From the IMG/VR virus record IMGVR_UViG_3300037847_003419, positions 1 through 64,000 of that record: DNA of 64,000 nt. One strand, 5' to 3'. The position numbers and the translations under genes were made by a program. Each line of letters opens with the position of its first letter. Within the stretch, counting starts at the first letter, position 1. Positions 7,365-15,900 of this stretch are shown one piece after another. The notes under the pieces are model-generated. The model saw nothing but the letters and a program-made list of their open reading frames with translations, ran no database searches and was not told the DNA's origin. The DNA comes from a virus.

Positions 7365-7847
7365 TTAATTTTCTCCACATTTTTTACTAGGATCTCCAAC
7401 TTGTCTCCAGTCCTCTTTTTCAAACCAGTCTCTTAAAGTAGCTCCTTTTTTACGAGCGCCTTTTACATTTGTCCCTGAAGATCTTCTATAGTTACCAGCT
7501 TTACCAGCCTTGCTTTTGGCGCTAGCTAAAGACTTTCTTTCAGATTTACTCATGCTAGCTATTTTATTTTTTGGTAAGCAAACCTTTTTAGTTCCACCAC
7601 CTTTTTGTTGCTTGTTAGGTGAGTCTTTAGATTGTTTTAAATGAAAGTCCTCATGCTTTGCTGACATAGTGTCTGGGTTATGACCGTTTCTTCCATACTG
7701 AAAGTCTTCAAGCGAACCATGTTTATTAGGTGATGATTTACGGCAACTGCCTTTTGTGCCAGGAGCCTTACCAGGCACACGTTCATATCCTTTCCAACAA
7801 GGTAGCGGACTATTTTTTCTGAATTTAGCTTTTATATCGTACGCCAT
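7365..7847 (-). CDS. Basic Ser/Lys-rich protein with DUF5872-like C-terminus
   Basis: 160 residues, strongly basic. The C-terminal half has VCLPKNKIASMSKSERKSL, NYRRSSGTNVKGARKKG, LRDWFEKEDWRQV and a terminal CGEN, which resembles the DUF5872-type proteins of giant viruses and cyanophages. The N-terminal half holds NSPLPCWKGY, SSPNKHG and DSPNKQQK, copies of the short SPxK-type motif found in other late proteins here. Nucleic-acid binding or packing in the virion is plausible. It overlaps the upstream gene by one base. Confidence 0.7.
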   Translation of the reverse strand: MAYDIKAKFRKNSPLPCWKGYERVPGKAPGTKGSCRKSSPNKHGSLEDFQYGRNGHNPDTMSAKHEDFHLKQSKDSPNKQQKGGGTKKVCLPKNKIASMSKSERKSLASAKSKAGKAGNYRRSSGTNVKGARKKGATLRDWFEKEDWRQVGDPSKKCGEN

Positions 7848-8104
7848 TACTTTTTGCTTTTACTACCCCAGTTTGAAGCACCGGCTTTTCTACATTGAAC
7901 TAACTGTCCTGACGCATAAGCACTAGGCCAAACTTTAACTCTTGATTTTACTTTGTGATAACAAGCATCTTTTTTGCCCTTCATTGGTGAGTTATCAACC
8001 ATTTTGTTAGGATTACCCTTACCACCATCAGCCTTACTAGCGTGCACGGCTTTTCTTTGTGCGTCTGAAACATACGCTTTTAACGGAGTATTTCTTAGTC
8101 TCAT
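7847..8104 (-). CDS. Small basic conserved phage protein (CYHKVKSR family)
   Basis: 85 residues. The C-terminal ACYHKVKSRVKVWPSAYASG segment followed by LVQCRKAGASNWG is a pattern I know from many marine phages and some large DNA viruses, without assigned function. Cys and His spacing could make a small metal site. The N-terminal part carries NTPLKAY and NSPMKGKK, variants of the recurring SPxK motif. Part of a run of overlapping small basic genes at 6.9-9.0 kb. Confidence 0.72.
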   Translation of the reverse strand: MRLRNTPLKAYVSDAQRKAVHASKADGGKGNPNKMVDNSPMKGKKDACYHKVKSRVKVWPSAYASGQLVQCRKAGASNWGSKSKK

Positions 8105-8628
8105 ATCTTGTTTTTTATATAGTTATACATGTCCCTACCTATCTGTTCACCAAACGTTGAGTCTGATTTATAATGCGCTCTAGCAGATCTTCTGCTATAT
8201 GATATATCTCTACCCATTTTTTTTAACTTATCTTTTTTATTTGGATATTTATCAGCTAAAACATTAGCTATTAATATACCTTGAACTGAATGACCAGAAG
8301 GATATGAAGGTGTTTTCATAGAAGCCATCTCCATGTCCTTCATATTTGTTTTTATCTTTTTAGCAACAACCTTAGGTCTAGGTCTGTTGTGATGTTTTTT
8401 TATTTTCATAATAACAGGAGCTGACTCATTAATCAACTCTTGTATTAAAGGTTCTTTACCTACTATACCTTCAAAAGATTTTTTAATATCATCTTTTTCT
8501 TTAATAAACTTTTCTCTAATAGGTAGTTTAGTTAACTCTTTAACTTCGCCTTTAGTTGTGTTTGAATTATCACTAGGCGGTTTCTTGTCTAAATATTTTT
8601 GTATTGGAAAACCTTTTAACATCTCCAT
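8101..8628 (-). CDS. PAP2-superfamily phosphatase
   Basis: 175 residues (or 173 from a second ATG). All three signature motifs of the PAP2/class A acid phosphatase fold are present: K75-x6-R82-P83, P110-S-G-H113, and S145-R146-x5-H152-x3-D156, with H152 the expected nucleophile. Members hydrolyse lipid phosphates, phosphate monoesters or lipid pyrophosphates. There is no signal peptide and no clear transmembrane helix, so it is probably soluble. It is flanked by small basic virion-type genes and close to the endolysin, so a role in lysis, envelope change or phosphate release is possible. Confidence 0.85.
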   Translation of the reverse strand: MEMLKGFPIQKYLDKKPPSDNSNTTKGEVKELTKLPIREKFIKEKDDIKKSFEGIVGKEPLIQELINESAPVIMKIKKHHNRPRPKVVAKKIKTNMKDMEMASMKTPSYPSGHSVQGILIANVLADKYPNKKDKLKKMGRDISYSRRSARAHYKSDSTFGEQIGRDMYNYIKNKI

Positions 8629-9023
8629 CTTCTTCTCGCTGCTCTACCTCTTTCACCAGTCCAGCCTCTCGATCTAGCACAAAATCCTTTTCTTCTTTTT
8701 GCTCTTTCACCTTTTGGATTTTTTTCTGTAACAGCTGTTTGTAAGTTGCTACCAGGATTTTGTTTTTTATAAGAAGCAACACCTGCTTTTGTCATACCAG
8801 CACCTTCTTCTTTTGATCTGAAATGCCTACCTTTACCTTTAGTCCTTTTGTTTGTTTGTGTAAAAGGCGAGTCTATAGCATAAGCAGCGTAATTAAAAGG
8901 ACCTTGTTCATTACGATCTTTACCAGGATTATTTATATCTCCATTAGCATTGTCATTCATAAACTGTCTACGCCTGCCACAACTAGTTTTTGAAAAAGGA
9001 TTATTTTTTTGTACGTATGCCAT
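8616..9023 (-). CDS. DUF6321-like basic protein
   Basis: 135 residues. The C-terminal half has GAGMTKAGVASYKKQNPG, SNLQTAVTE and RKGFCARSRGW, ending in an Arg-rich ARRRWRC. This is the layout of the DUF6321 family seen in cyanophages (L-x-G, NLK-PV, FCAR-R, RRW-C). The N-terminus holds NNPFSKTSCGRR and DSPFTQTNKR, close to the SPFxQ form of the recurring short motif. Probably nucleic-acid associated. It overlaps both neighbours by a few bases. Confidence 0.72.
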   Translation of the reverse strand: MAYVQKNNPFSKTSCGRRRQFMNDNANGDINNPGKDRNEQGPFNYAAYAIDSPFTQTNKRTKGKGRHFRSKEEGAGMTKAGVASYKKQNPGSNLQTAVTEKNPKGERAKRRKGFCARSRGWTGERGRAARRRWRC

Positions 9024-10051
9024 TATCTTATTATGTAATTTATACCCATTTTAAAATCGTACCACTCTCTATTCCAGTACTTGTTATATTTACCCTCTGC
9101 AAATACACCTAATCTTTTATTTATCTTTTGTCCAAATATCAAACCGCCTGAGTAATCCAACCATTGACCATCAATATAGTTATGATAACTAAACTCATCT
9201 TTATCATTATAGTGGTACGGCATTAAGTTAGCCCACGTGTGTATCCAAATACTTTTATTGTAGTAATAGTAATCTAAACCTACAACTAGCGAGTGTTGTA
9301 ATTTGTTATCTAACTCATTACGTTTTCTTTCAACATAATTAGCCAACACCTCTGGTATTACAATTTGCTCCCACACGTCTGATGAAAAAGCCACTACGTC
9401 ACCATCTGGATTATAATACATATCATGATAAACATCTACATTGTAACCTTCTTGTAAGGCTAAATAAGTATAGTGTATATTACCATTGTCTAACCTCCAG
9501 CTAGCAAGCGGGTCGTAACCATAAGGTTCAGATAATCTTTGAACAGCACCAACATTAAAGCTTATCTTACCAACATCATATCTGTATCTTTGTGATGTTT
9601 CAAAGTATTCTATATCTGCAAAACCATCTACTAAATACTCTGCTTTAGCTATCCAGTCGTTAGCTACATATCTTATAAAGTGATGTTGATCTAAATACTC
9701 TACACCTTCTTGTCTTTTGTAATCTACTTGAAATAAAAACTCTGTACCGTTTCTTTTACCTATTGTAGCGGCGTCACTATAGTTAGATTCAGTGCCATCA
9801 TAAAATGTATTAGCTCTGTTTTCATAACCAAATCTAGCTATTTTACGTATACCTAATGTTAAGTTATAATCGTAAGGTGTTTGTATTGTTTCAATACCTA
9901 AACCATCTGTAACGCTATAAGTTTCTACATCTGATATAGAGGTACCACCATTTACAGCTGCATAAAATGTAGAGAACTTAAATGTTTTCTTTATATCTAT
10001 TTGTGAGTAACTAAATATAGGTAGTAATAATAATACTAATAGCTTTTTCAT
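9023..10051 (-). CDS. Exported outer-membrane beta-barrel-like protein
   Basis: 342 residues. A clear signal peptide (MKKLLVLLLLPIFSYSQ) ends at a typical Bacteroidota S-Q cleavage site. The mature part alternates hydrophobic and polar residues with many Tyr/Trp and ends in strand-like FKMGINYIIR, as expected for an outer-membrane barrel. It is not a recognised porin family. It overlaps the T9SS-type gene upstream by 4 bases (ATGA), so the two are coupled. The phage may change the host surface late in infection, for example to block superinfection. Carriage as a virion part is less likely because of the signal peptide. Confidence 0.72.
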   Translation of the reverse strand: MKKLLVLLLLPIFSYSQIDIKKTFKFSTFYAAVNGGTSISDVETYSVTDGLGIETIQTPYDYNLTLGIRKIARFGYENRANTFYDGTESNYSDAATIGKRNGTEFLFQVDYKRQEGVEYLDQHHFIRYVANDWIAKAEYLVDGFADIEYFETSQRYRYDVGKISFNVGAVQRLSEPYGYDPLASWRLDNGNIHYTYLALQEGYNVDVYHDMYYNPDGDVVAFSSDVWEQIVIPEVLANYVERKRNELDNKLQHSLVVGLDYYYYNKSIWIHTWANLMPYHYNDKDEFSYHNYIDGQWLDYSGGLIFGQKINKRLGVFAEGKYNKYWNREWYDFKMGINYIIR

Positions 10052-12258
10052 TTTATAAATTTCTTTTCAACTGTTCCGTCTCTATATATAAAGAACAATA
10101 TTTTATTTTTCTCTATTCTTGCAGGTCTACCTAATATATCTGTTATCATTATTAGCTGTGATATACGTTGAGGTATTGGTCCTACCCAAGTTCCTTCGCA
10201 ATAATCATAGGTTAATTGACATATACTGTCCCAGTCATTTGTACAACAATATTCATCAATATCTATTACCCAGGCGTAACAAGGATCGTTTAACCAATAA
10301 GGTTCACCTGGACCTGTTATACACTCAGCTGCAAATAAACAAGTATCAGGTACGTTTGCTAGCTCTTCGTAGTTCCAGGCATCTTGGTCCATGCAACCCA
10401 CAACAACTTCAATACAAGAACCGTTATCTGTGTTAGCGCTAGAATCATAATTAATAGCAAGACTATCGGTACAGCCATAAATGTAAGGTATGCAGCTAAA
10501 ATCTTCTGTATTGGCGTCAGCTTGGTAGTTGAACATACTTGGATCGGTACAACCATATATAAAAGGAATACAAGGAGTAATATTATTTTGAGCATTTGCA
10601 AGCGGATTAAAATTAAACATAGTTGAATCCATACAACCGTATACAAATGGCTCGCAACTTCCATCGTCTGTATTTGCTAAACTATCATAGTTAAACATAG
10701 TTGAGTCAGTGCATCCGTAAACGTATGCTATACACGTATCAGGTGTGTTAGCAAGTGGATTATAGTTTAAGGCTAGACTTTCCATACATCCAATAATAAC
10801 AGGTAAACAACCACCATTATCCACGTTTGCAGTAGAGTCATAATTAAACGAAGCTGTATCTGTACATCCAAACACTGCTAAATTTACACAACTGTCTTGT
10901 ATATTAATATCTGTATAAACTCCGTTAGATGTGTCGATATGATACTCTAGATACGCAGGAGACATACAACCTGGTACATAATAACAAGGTAGCGGTGTAT
11001 TTGCCGTACTATCATAGTTAAATGCCATGTTATCCATGCACCCTTCAACTATTTCAATACACTCGTTACCACAATAGGTTATACCACCATACACAAAAAA
11101 AGGTTGTATAAACGGTGGTCTAACACTTATAACAGTATCACCCATAGGATTTATTAAAGTAAATCCACATTCAAGAGCCGTACCAGAAGCTTGTTGACTA
11201 ATAAAAAACTTAGCTCTTACTAGTTTAGGCGCTTTCAATTGTAAAGTGTAGGTTTGATCAAAACCAGATGTCATTACAAACTGCGACGTGTCATCTTGAT
11301 AAATTTCTAATCTACTACCAACCCAACCGTTACCTGCAAGATCATGCAGCACAAGAGTGTAATCGCAACTGTCTATGTAATCCATAGTGTTTGCGGTTGA
11401 GTCATAGTTAAACATTGTACTATCAGTACAACCATATATTTTTAAAGTAGCACAGCTACTGTCACTTACTGTGGCTGCTGGATTAAATTCAATATAATTG
11501 TCGTCCATACAGCCCGGCACTGGTGGTGGTGGAGTACACGTGTCTGACACAAATACATGCGTGGAATCTGTCCCAAAATTAGGTGTGGTACCAAACACCA
11601 AGGTATCTCCACATTGCATCAAATAATATGATCCATCGTTTCCACCCCACTGGCTTCCAGCTAAACCATCTCCGTACGTATCAAATATCGTAAACCTTAA
11701 AACACCTGTAGGTAAGCAAACTGGAATATATTGTGGTTGGTAATCAGGAGCGTTTGGGTATGGGCCTCCTGCTGCTATCAAATTACCCATTGTATCTGTT
11801 ATTTCCCAACTAGTTTCACTAGTAAACTGATCTAAATTTATATTTACCATAGCTGGCACGCACTGACCAGGTGGCGGAGGTTGTGGTACACAAGTAGGTA
11901 TTAGTCTATTCCAATACATACCACTATTAAAATTAGGTGTTGGTACTGATATTATAGTGTCTTCGCACACTGAGACATAAAAACTACCTGGAGACATCAT
12001 ACCGTCTCCGTAAGTATCTCTTATTAAAAACGTTATATTAGTTAAAGTATCTGCTAAAAACACAGTGTCTGTAAATGTAGAGTTTGCTGAAGTATAATGA
12101 CCAGCATCTACACTAGCTATAGTATCTCCATACAAAGAGTCTTTAAATATAATCCAATATGTTTCGCTTGGATAAGCGTCTGTGTTTAAATGTACTACTA
12201 AATTTTTTTGACTAAGTAAAGCAAAAGGTAGCAGCGTAAGCAAAAGTATTTTTCTCAT
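10048..12258 (-). CDS. Secreted repeat protein with T9SS-like C-terminal domain
   Basis: 736 residues from the ATG at 12258, which opens a signal peptide (MRKILLLTLLPFALLSQ); an ATG 12 bases earlier spoils it. Residues ~20-240 hold two similar beta domains containing DTYGDGM and DTYGDGL, and a third related block (DLAGNGWVGS) follows at ~300. About eleven Cys-bounded repeats of the form GCTDS-x-FNYDS-x-AN-x-DDGSC fill ~255-640, a pattern frequent in secreted Flavobacteriia proteins. The last ~35 residues (TDILGRPARIEKNK, then FIYRDGTVEKKFIK) resemble a T9SS sorting domain. It would be exported through the inner membrane and then sent to the cell surface by the host T9SS. The exact role, adhesive or protective, is unknown. 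Confidence 0.75.
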   Translation of the reverse strand: MRKILLLTLLPFALLSQKNLVVHLNTDAYPSETYWIIFKDSLYGDTIASVDAGHYTSANSTFTDTVFLADTLTNITFLIRDTYGDGMMSPGSFYVSVCEDTIISVPTPNFNSGMYWNRLIPTCVPQPPPPGQCVPAMVNINLDQFTSETSWEITDTMGNLIAAGGPYPNAPDYQPQYIPVCLPTGVLRFTIFDTYGDGLAGSQWGGNDGSYYLMQCGDTLVFGTTPNFGTDSTHVFVSDTCTPPPPVPGCMDDNYIEFNPAATVSDSSCATLKIYGCTDSTMFNYDSTANTMDYIDSCDYTLVLHDLAGNGWVGSRLEIYQDDTSQFVMTSGFDQTYTLQLKAPKLVRAKFFISQQASGTALECGFTLINPMGDTVISVRPPFIQPFFVYGGITYCGNECIEIVEGCMDNMAFNYDSTANTPLPCYYVPGCMSPAYLEYHIDTSNGVYTDINIQDSCVNLAVFGCTDTASFNYDSTANVDNGGCLPVIIGCMESLALNYNPLANTPDTCIAYVYGCTDSTMFNYDSLANTDDGSCEPFVYGCMDSTMFNFNPLANAQNNITPCIPFIYGCTDPSMFNYQADANTEDFSCIPYIYGCTDSLAINYDSSANTDNGSCIEVVVGCMDQDAWNYEELANVPDTCLFAAECITGPGEPYWLNDPCYAWVIDIDEYCCTNDWDSICQLTYDYCEGTWVGPIPQRISQLIMITDILGRPARIEKNKILFFIYRDGTVEKKFIK

Positions 12259-12259
12259 T

Positions 12260-12631
12260 TTAAAAATCACTCATTATTAATTCATCAACTTCTTCTTGTA
12301 CCTCTTTTCTTGTTACGGCCATAGTAAAACTAAGATCTGCTTGGTAACGTTTTACTTCTTCACCGTTAAAAACTATAATTGTAGGCACTACAACTATATT
12401 GTATTTCTTTTGCCAGTCACCTTCATCTATATTTATTCTTTTTATACCACAGTCATTTAACTTTTCTAACCAGTCTACACTATTAGCCTTGTTCCATCCA
12501 GCATTAAACTCAACTACACATACGTCTGTTTTGCAAATATTTTGTGCGTTAACAGTGTTGGCAAGCATTATAAATAATATTATTAAAAAATAAACTACAT
12601 ATACGCTGTGAGGTGTTTTAGTTTCTTCCAT
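12260..12631 (-). CDS. Exported thioredoxin-fold protein lacking the CxxC site
   Basis: 123 residues. A hydrophobic N-terminal segment (~residues 11-29, ending NTVNAQ) is a signal peptide or anchor. The rest follows the thioredoxin fold: VCVVEFNAGWNKAN where WCxxC would be, a helix, INIDEGDW, then the cis-Pro strand VVVPTIIVFNGEE. The usual active-site pair is replaced by W-N-K-A-N, although three other cysteines lie near (ICKTDVC, NDC). It may be a chaperone-like or binding version. Its stop immediately precedes the T9SS-type gene, which suggests a link to folding of that Cys-rich product. Confidence 0.7.
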   Translation of the reverse strand: MEETKTPHSVYVVYFLIILFIMLANTVNAQNICKTDVCVVEFNAGWNKANSVDWLEKLNDCGIKRINIDEGDWQKKYNIVVVPTIIVFNGEEVKRYQADLSFTMAVTRKEVQEEVDELIMSDF

Positions 12632-12909
12632 TATTCGTAAAGTTTTTCTTCTATTTTTTCAATAGACTTTTTGATTTCTTTAACGTCTTCCTGTGTATTC
12701 ATTATAGTATTACGTATCATTTGATCTTTCATATCAAATTCCATACGCGTAACCTCAGGGTCTGGTGGCGCTGGCAGCTCTTTTGCCTCTGCAATATCAG
12801 CTTGTAACGTGAACCACATACCAGCTATAGTTGCTATTGCAAAACCTATTCCTATCAATGTTTTTATGCTTAATACAAAACCTGTATCTTCGTTTAATTC
12901 TTTTGCCAT
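12631..12909 (-). CDS. Small membrane protein with coiled-coil tail
   Basis: 92 residues: a single transmembrane helix (~residues 14-33, SIKTLIGIGFAIATIAGMWF), then a linker and a heptad-like helix (DVKEIKKSIEKIEEKLYE). This plan fits an inner-membrane spanin, a holin-type protein or a phage membrane anchor. It overlaps the thioredoxin-like gene by one base and opens the exported-protein cassette. The choice between lysis and surface roles is open. Confidence 0.65.
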   Translation of the reverse strand: MAKELNEDTGFVLSIKTLIGIGFAIATIAGMWFTLQADIAEAKELPAPPDPEVTRMEFDMKDQMIRNTIMNTQEDVKEIKKSIEKIEEKLYE

Positions 12910-12953
12910 TTTTTATAGTCTACTTTATATTATAGTATTACTTGTTTTTTAAA

Positions 12954-15900
12954 TTATTTAACCCTGTGACTAGGTATGTTACATCTACCATCTTGGTTTT
13001 TTACTGGATTACCACACGGTAAGCCTTTTGAATTTGTACCACCATTGTCACCACACGTTGGACCATCTTGGCCTCCATGTACGGAACATCTATCACCGTG
13101 GTTTTTAACGTTTCTAGCACATCTATCACCATCACTTGTTGCAGCAGAACATCTAACGTACTTAGCGTCAGGATTAGATCTTTTTTCTATCTCTACGTCT
13201 TTTGCTATTTCTTCTTCTTTAGTAAGTTTTTTCTCTTCTTTTTTATCTTCCTTTTTCTGTTCTTTAACTTCTTCTCTTACTTCTTTTACTTTTGTGTCTA
13301 AACCAACATCCCATGGATTCCAGCCAAGTATAATCATTAGCTCTTTCCAAAACATTTCTTCAAACTCTTCTTCTGTTTCAGCTTCATTGTGCACCACAGT
13401 TAAAAGATTTTGTACTCTTGAAATAACCTCGTTAGCAGGTATGTTTGTAAAAGCTTGTACTGTGTTAGCAATTACATTTAACTGAGGATTCATAGGATCG
13501 TTCCAGTCCATAGCTTCTATAACATCCTCGTTTATTTGCTTTGTTTTTATAGCAGAGTATATTTGTCTAAGTTTTATACCTACAACTGGAGATATATTAG
13601 CAAATTGTAATATAGTATAAGTGTGATCAGCGTTCCATCCTTTAGATTCTTGCTCTTTATATTCTATTACACCGTTTACAACAGTTACTAGTATAACACC
13701 TTCTAGACCCATACCTACTAATATGGATTCAATAGTACTTTTTATCCAACTATCAGATCTAGTCTCCCAATCTTCGTCTTCGTCCATTAAAGCAATAAAG
13801 ACAGCTTGTTGCAAGCCAGTAAACAAAAGGTTTTGTATAGCTCCGTAGTATAATATATCTTTAACATTTTGAGCAACTGTACCTCTTTTGTTTCTTATAT
13901 TGTCAATTGCATTAACTATTTTACGAGTATACTGTTGCGGTGTTACTTTGAAGTTTAATAAAAACTTACCAAGTATAGACGATTGTTCGTAAGATAATTT
14001 ATCAGGTCTGATAGACTGTTGTGTCGCTTGTGTGTTTTCCCATGTTTTATCCCAAGCCATTTGCTCTGCTTCTTGTTTAGAGTAACCTTGGCTAATAAAA
14101 TAATTTACATAATTTCTATAGTAAGCAGCACCACCTAAAGAAATAGCTAAACTATCCGCTATTTGTGTCATGAGAAATCCTTTACTTAGTAACCATCCAA
14201 CGGCTGCTCTAGACTGTGCTATAACACCACCTTCTATTGTTGACATATAATCAACGAGTTCACTTATATTAACATCTATTTTTCTACCACCTCTTCTAGC
14301 AACCATATCAGGATGCATTAATATAAAACCAACGTCAGCCCAATATTGTTTTACATTAGCAAAGGCACGAGCAGAGTTAAATAAACTGTTAGGACCTCTA
14401 AGTTCTATATAGTTTATACTAGAAAGCATCTGTAATATTGCTGAACGTGTATTAGCAAACATAACAACCGCTGTAGAACCACCTAAAAATTCCATCCAAG
14501 CTTTTTCTAAAGTACCCATTTCTGAAGACCTTTTAGGTTTACCGTTTTCCATTTTATAAAGCATCTCTTCTACATACTTTCTAAAAGAACTTCCGTACAG
14601 AGCTTCTATCTTATTTAGATTAGCTTCACTAAATACTTCGTTTTTAATTTCAATCCAGTCTTTTAATACTTCAGCTCTAACACCACTGTTCATGTGGAAG
14701 TATAAATCTCCACTTATAGTATTTACAACCCAATCTTTTCCTGGTGTTACATAACCGTCGGTTATATTGTCTAAGCCCTGTGCGTACAATAATAGGTCTG
14801 GATTATTTTCAACTGTTGAAATTAATTCTTTTAACTCTTTTTTACTTAATCCTAGTTTGTCTTTGTGTCCGTTTTTATTAAAAAGCCAAACTCTAACAGC
14901 GTCTCCATTAGTAAAACCTGTTTTACCAATCTCTTGTTTTAAAAGTTTTTTAAGTTTTTGCTTGCCAATTTTACTTCTTATTTTATCATGAAGCTCTCTT
15001 GTCTCAGCTTTTCTTCTATCAATTTCACTTAAAGCTCTAGCGTAAGGTGTTATTAAGTTTTCAATTAAATACTCTAACTCTTTTTCTCCTTTTGCGCCTT
15101 TACCAATAAATACTCTTAACATCTGCTCAAAATCCATAGCAGAAGGATTCATTATGAACTGGAATCTACCTTTGTTTTTACCATGCGCTTGTGCTTGCGC
15201 TCTTGAAAACTCTTGATTTTCAGGTATGTTGGCATTTTCTGATAATATAACATTAAAGTTTTCTCCTAAAGAATTTTTATTTTCAGGTCTTGTTACTATA
15301 GATTTACCACCGTCAACAAACATGCCCTCTGGATACATGTCAAACATTTTTTGAACAGCCTCTACGTTTGGTATATGATCGTCTATAAAAACAATATCGT
15401 TATAACCATTAAAAATTAAATTCTCTTCTATCCAATCTGCTTTAGCTTCACCGGTACTATTACCTAAACCTATTACATTTTCAGCTTTTAAATAAGGAAC
15501 GTTAGTTCCATTAGCTTTGTTATACACGTCTATTCTAAAGTTTATAAAAGCAAGTATATTTGGTTGAGAACCTGAGGCTCTTGCTGTAAGTATAAAAACG
15601 CCTTCTGGTCCAAATCTTATAAGTTGCTTTATTAAGTAAGGAAAAACAGGACCTTCCTTACCGTCTGTAACATTATCAAAGTCAGAGAAGTCCATTTCCC
15701 AACCTTCTTGTAGTAACCTGTCACCATCCTTAGCCCAATCAACGCCGTCTAAATCTCTAGTTTCACCAGTCTCTGGATTAGTTGCTATTACAACGTTACT
15801 ACTTTCGCCAACAGTTAAATCAAAGTCCAAAACAGTACCTCCTAGATAAGGTAAACCTATAGAGTGTTTATTTATAATTTGTTTTCTTTTTTCTCTTTTC

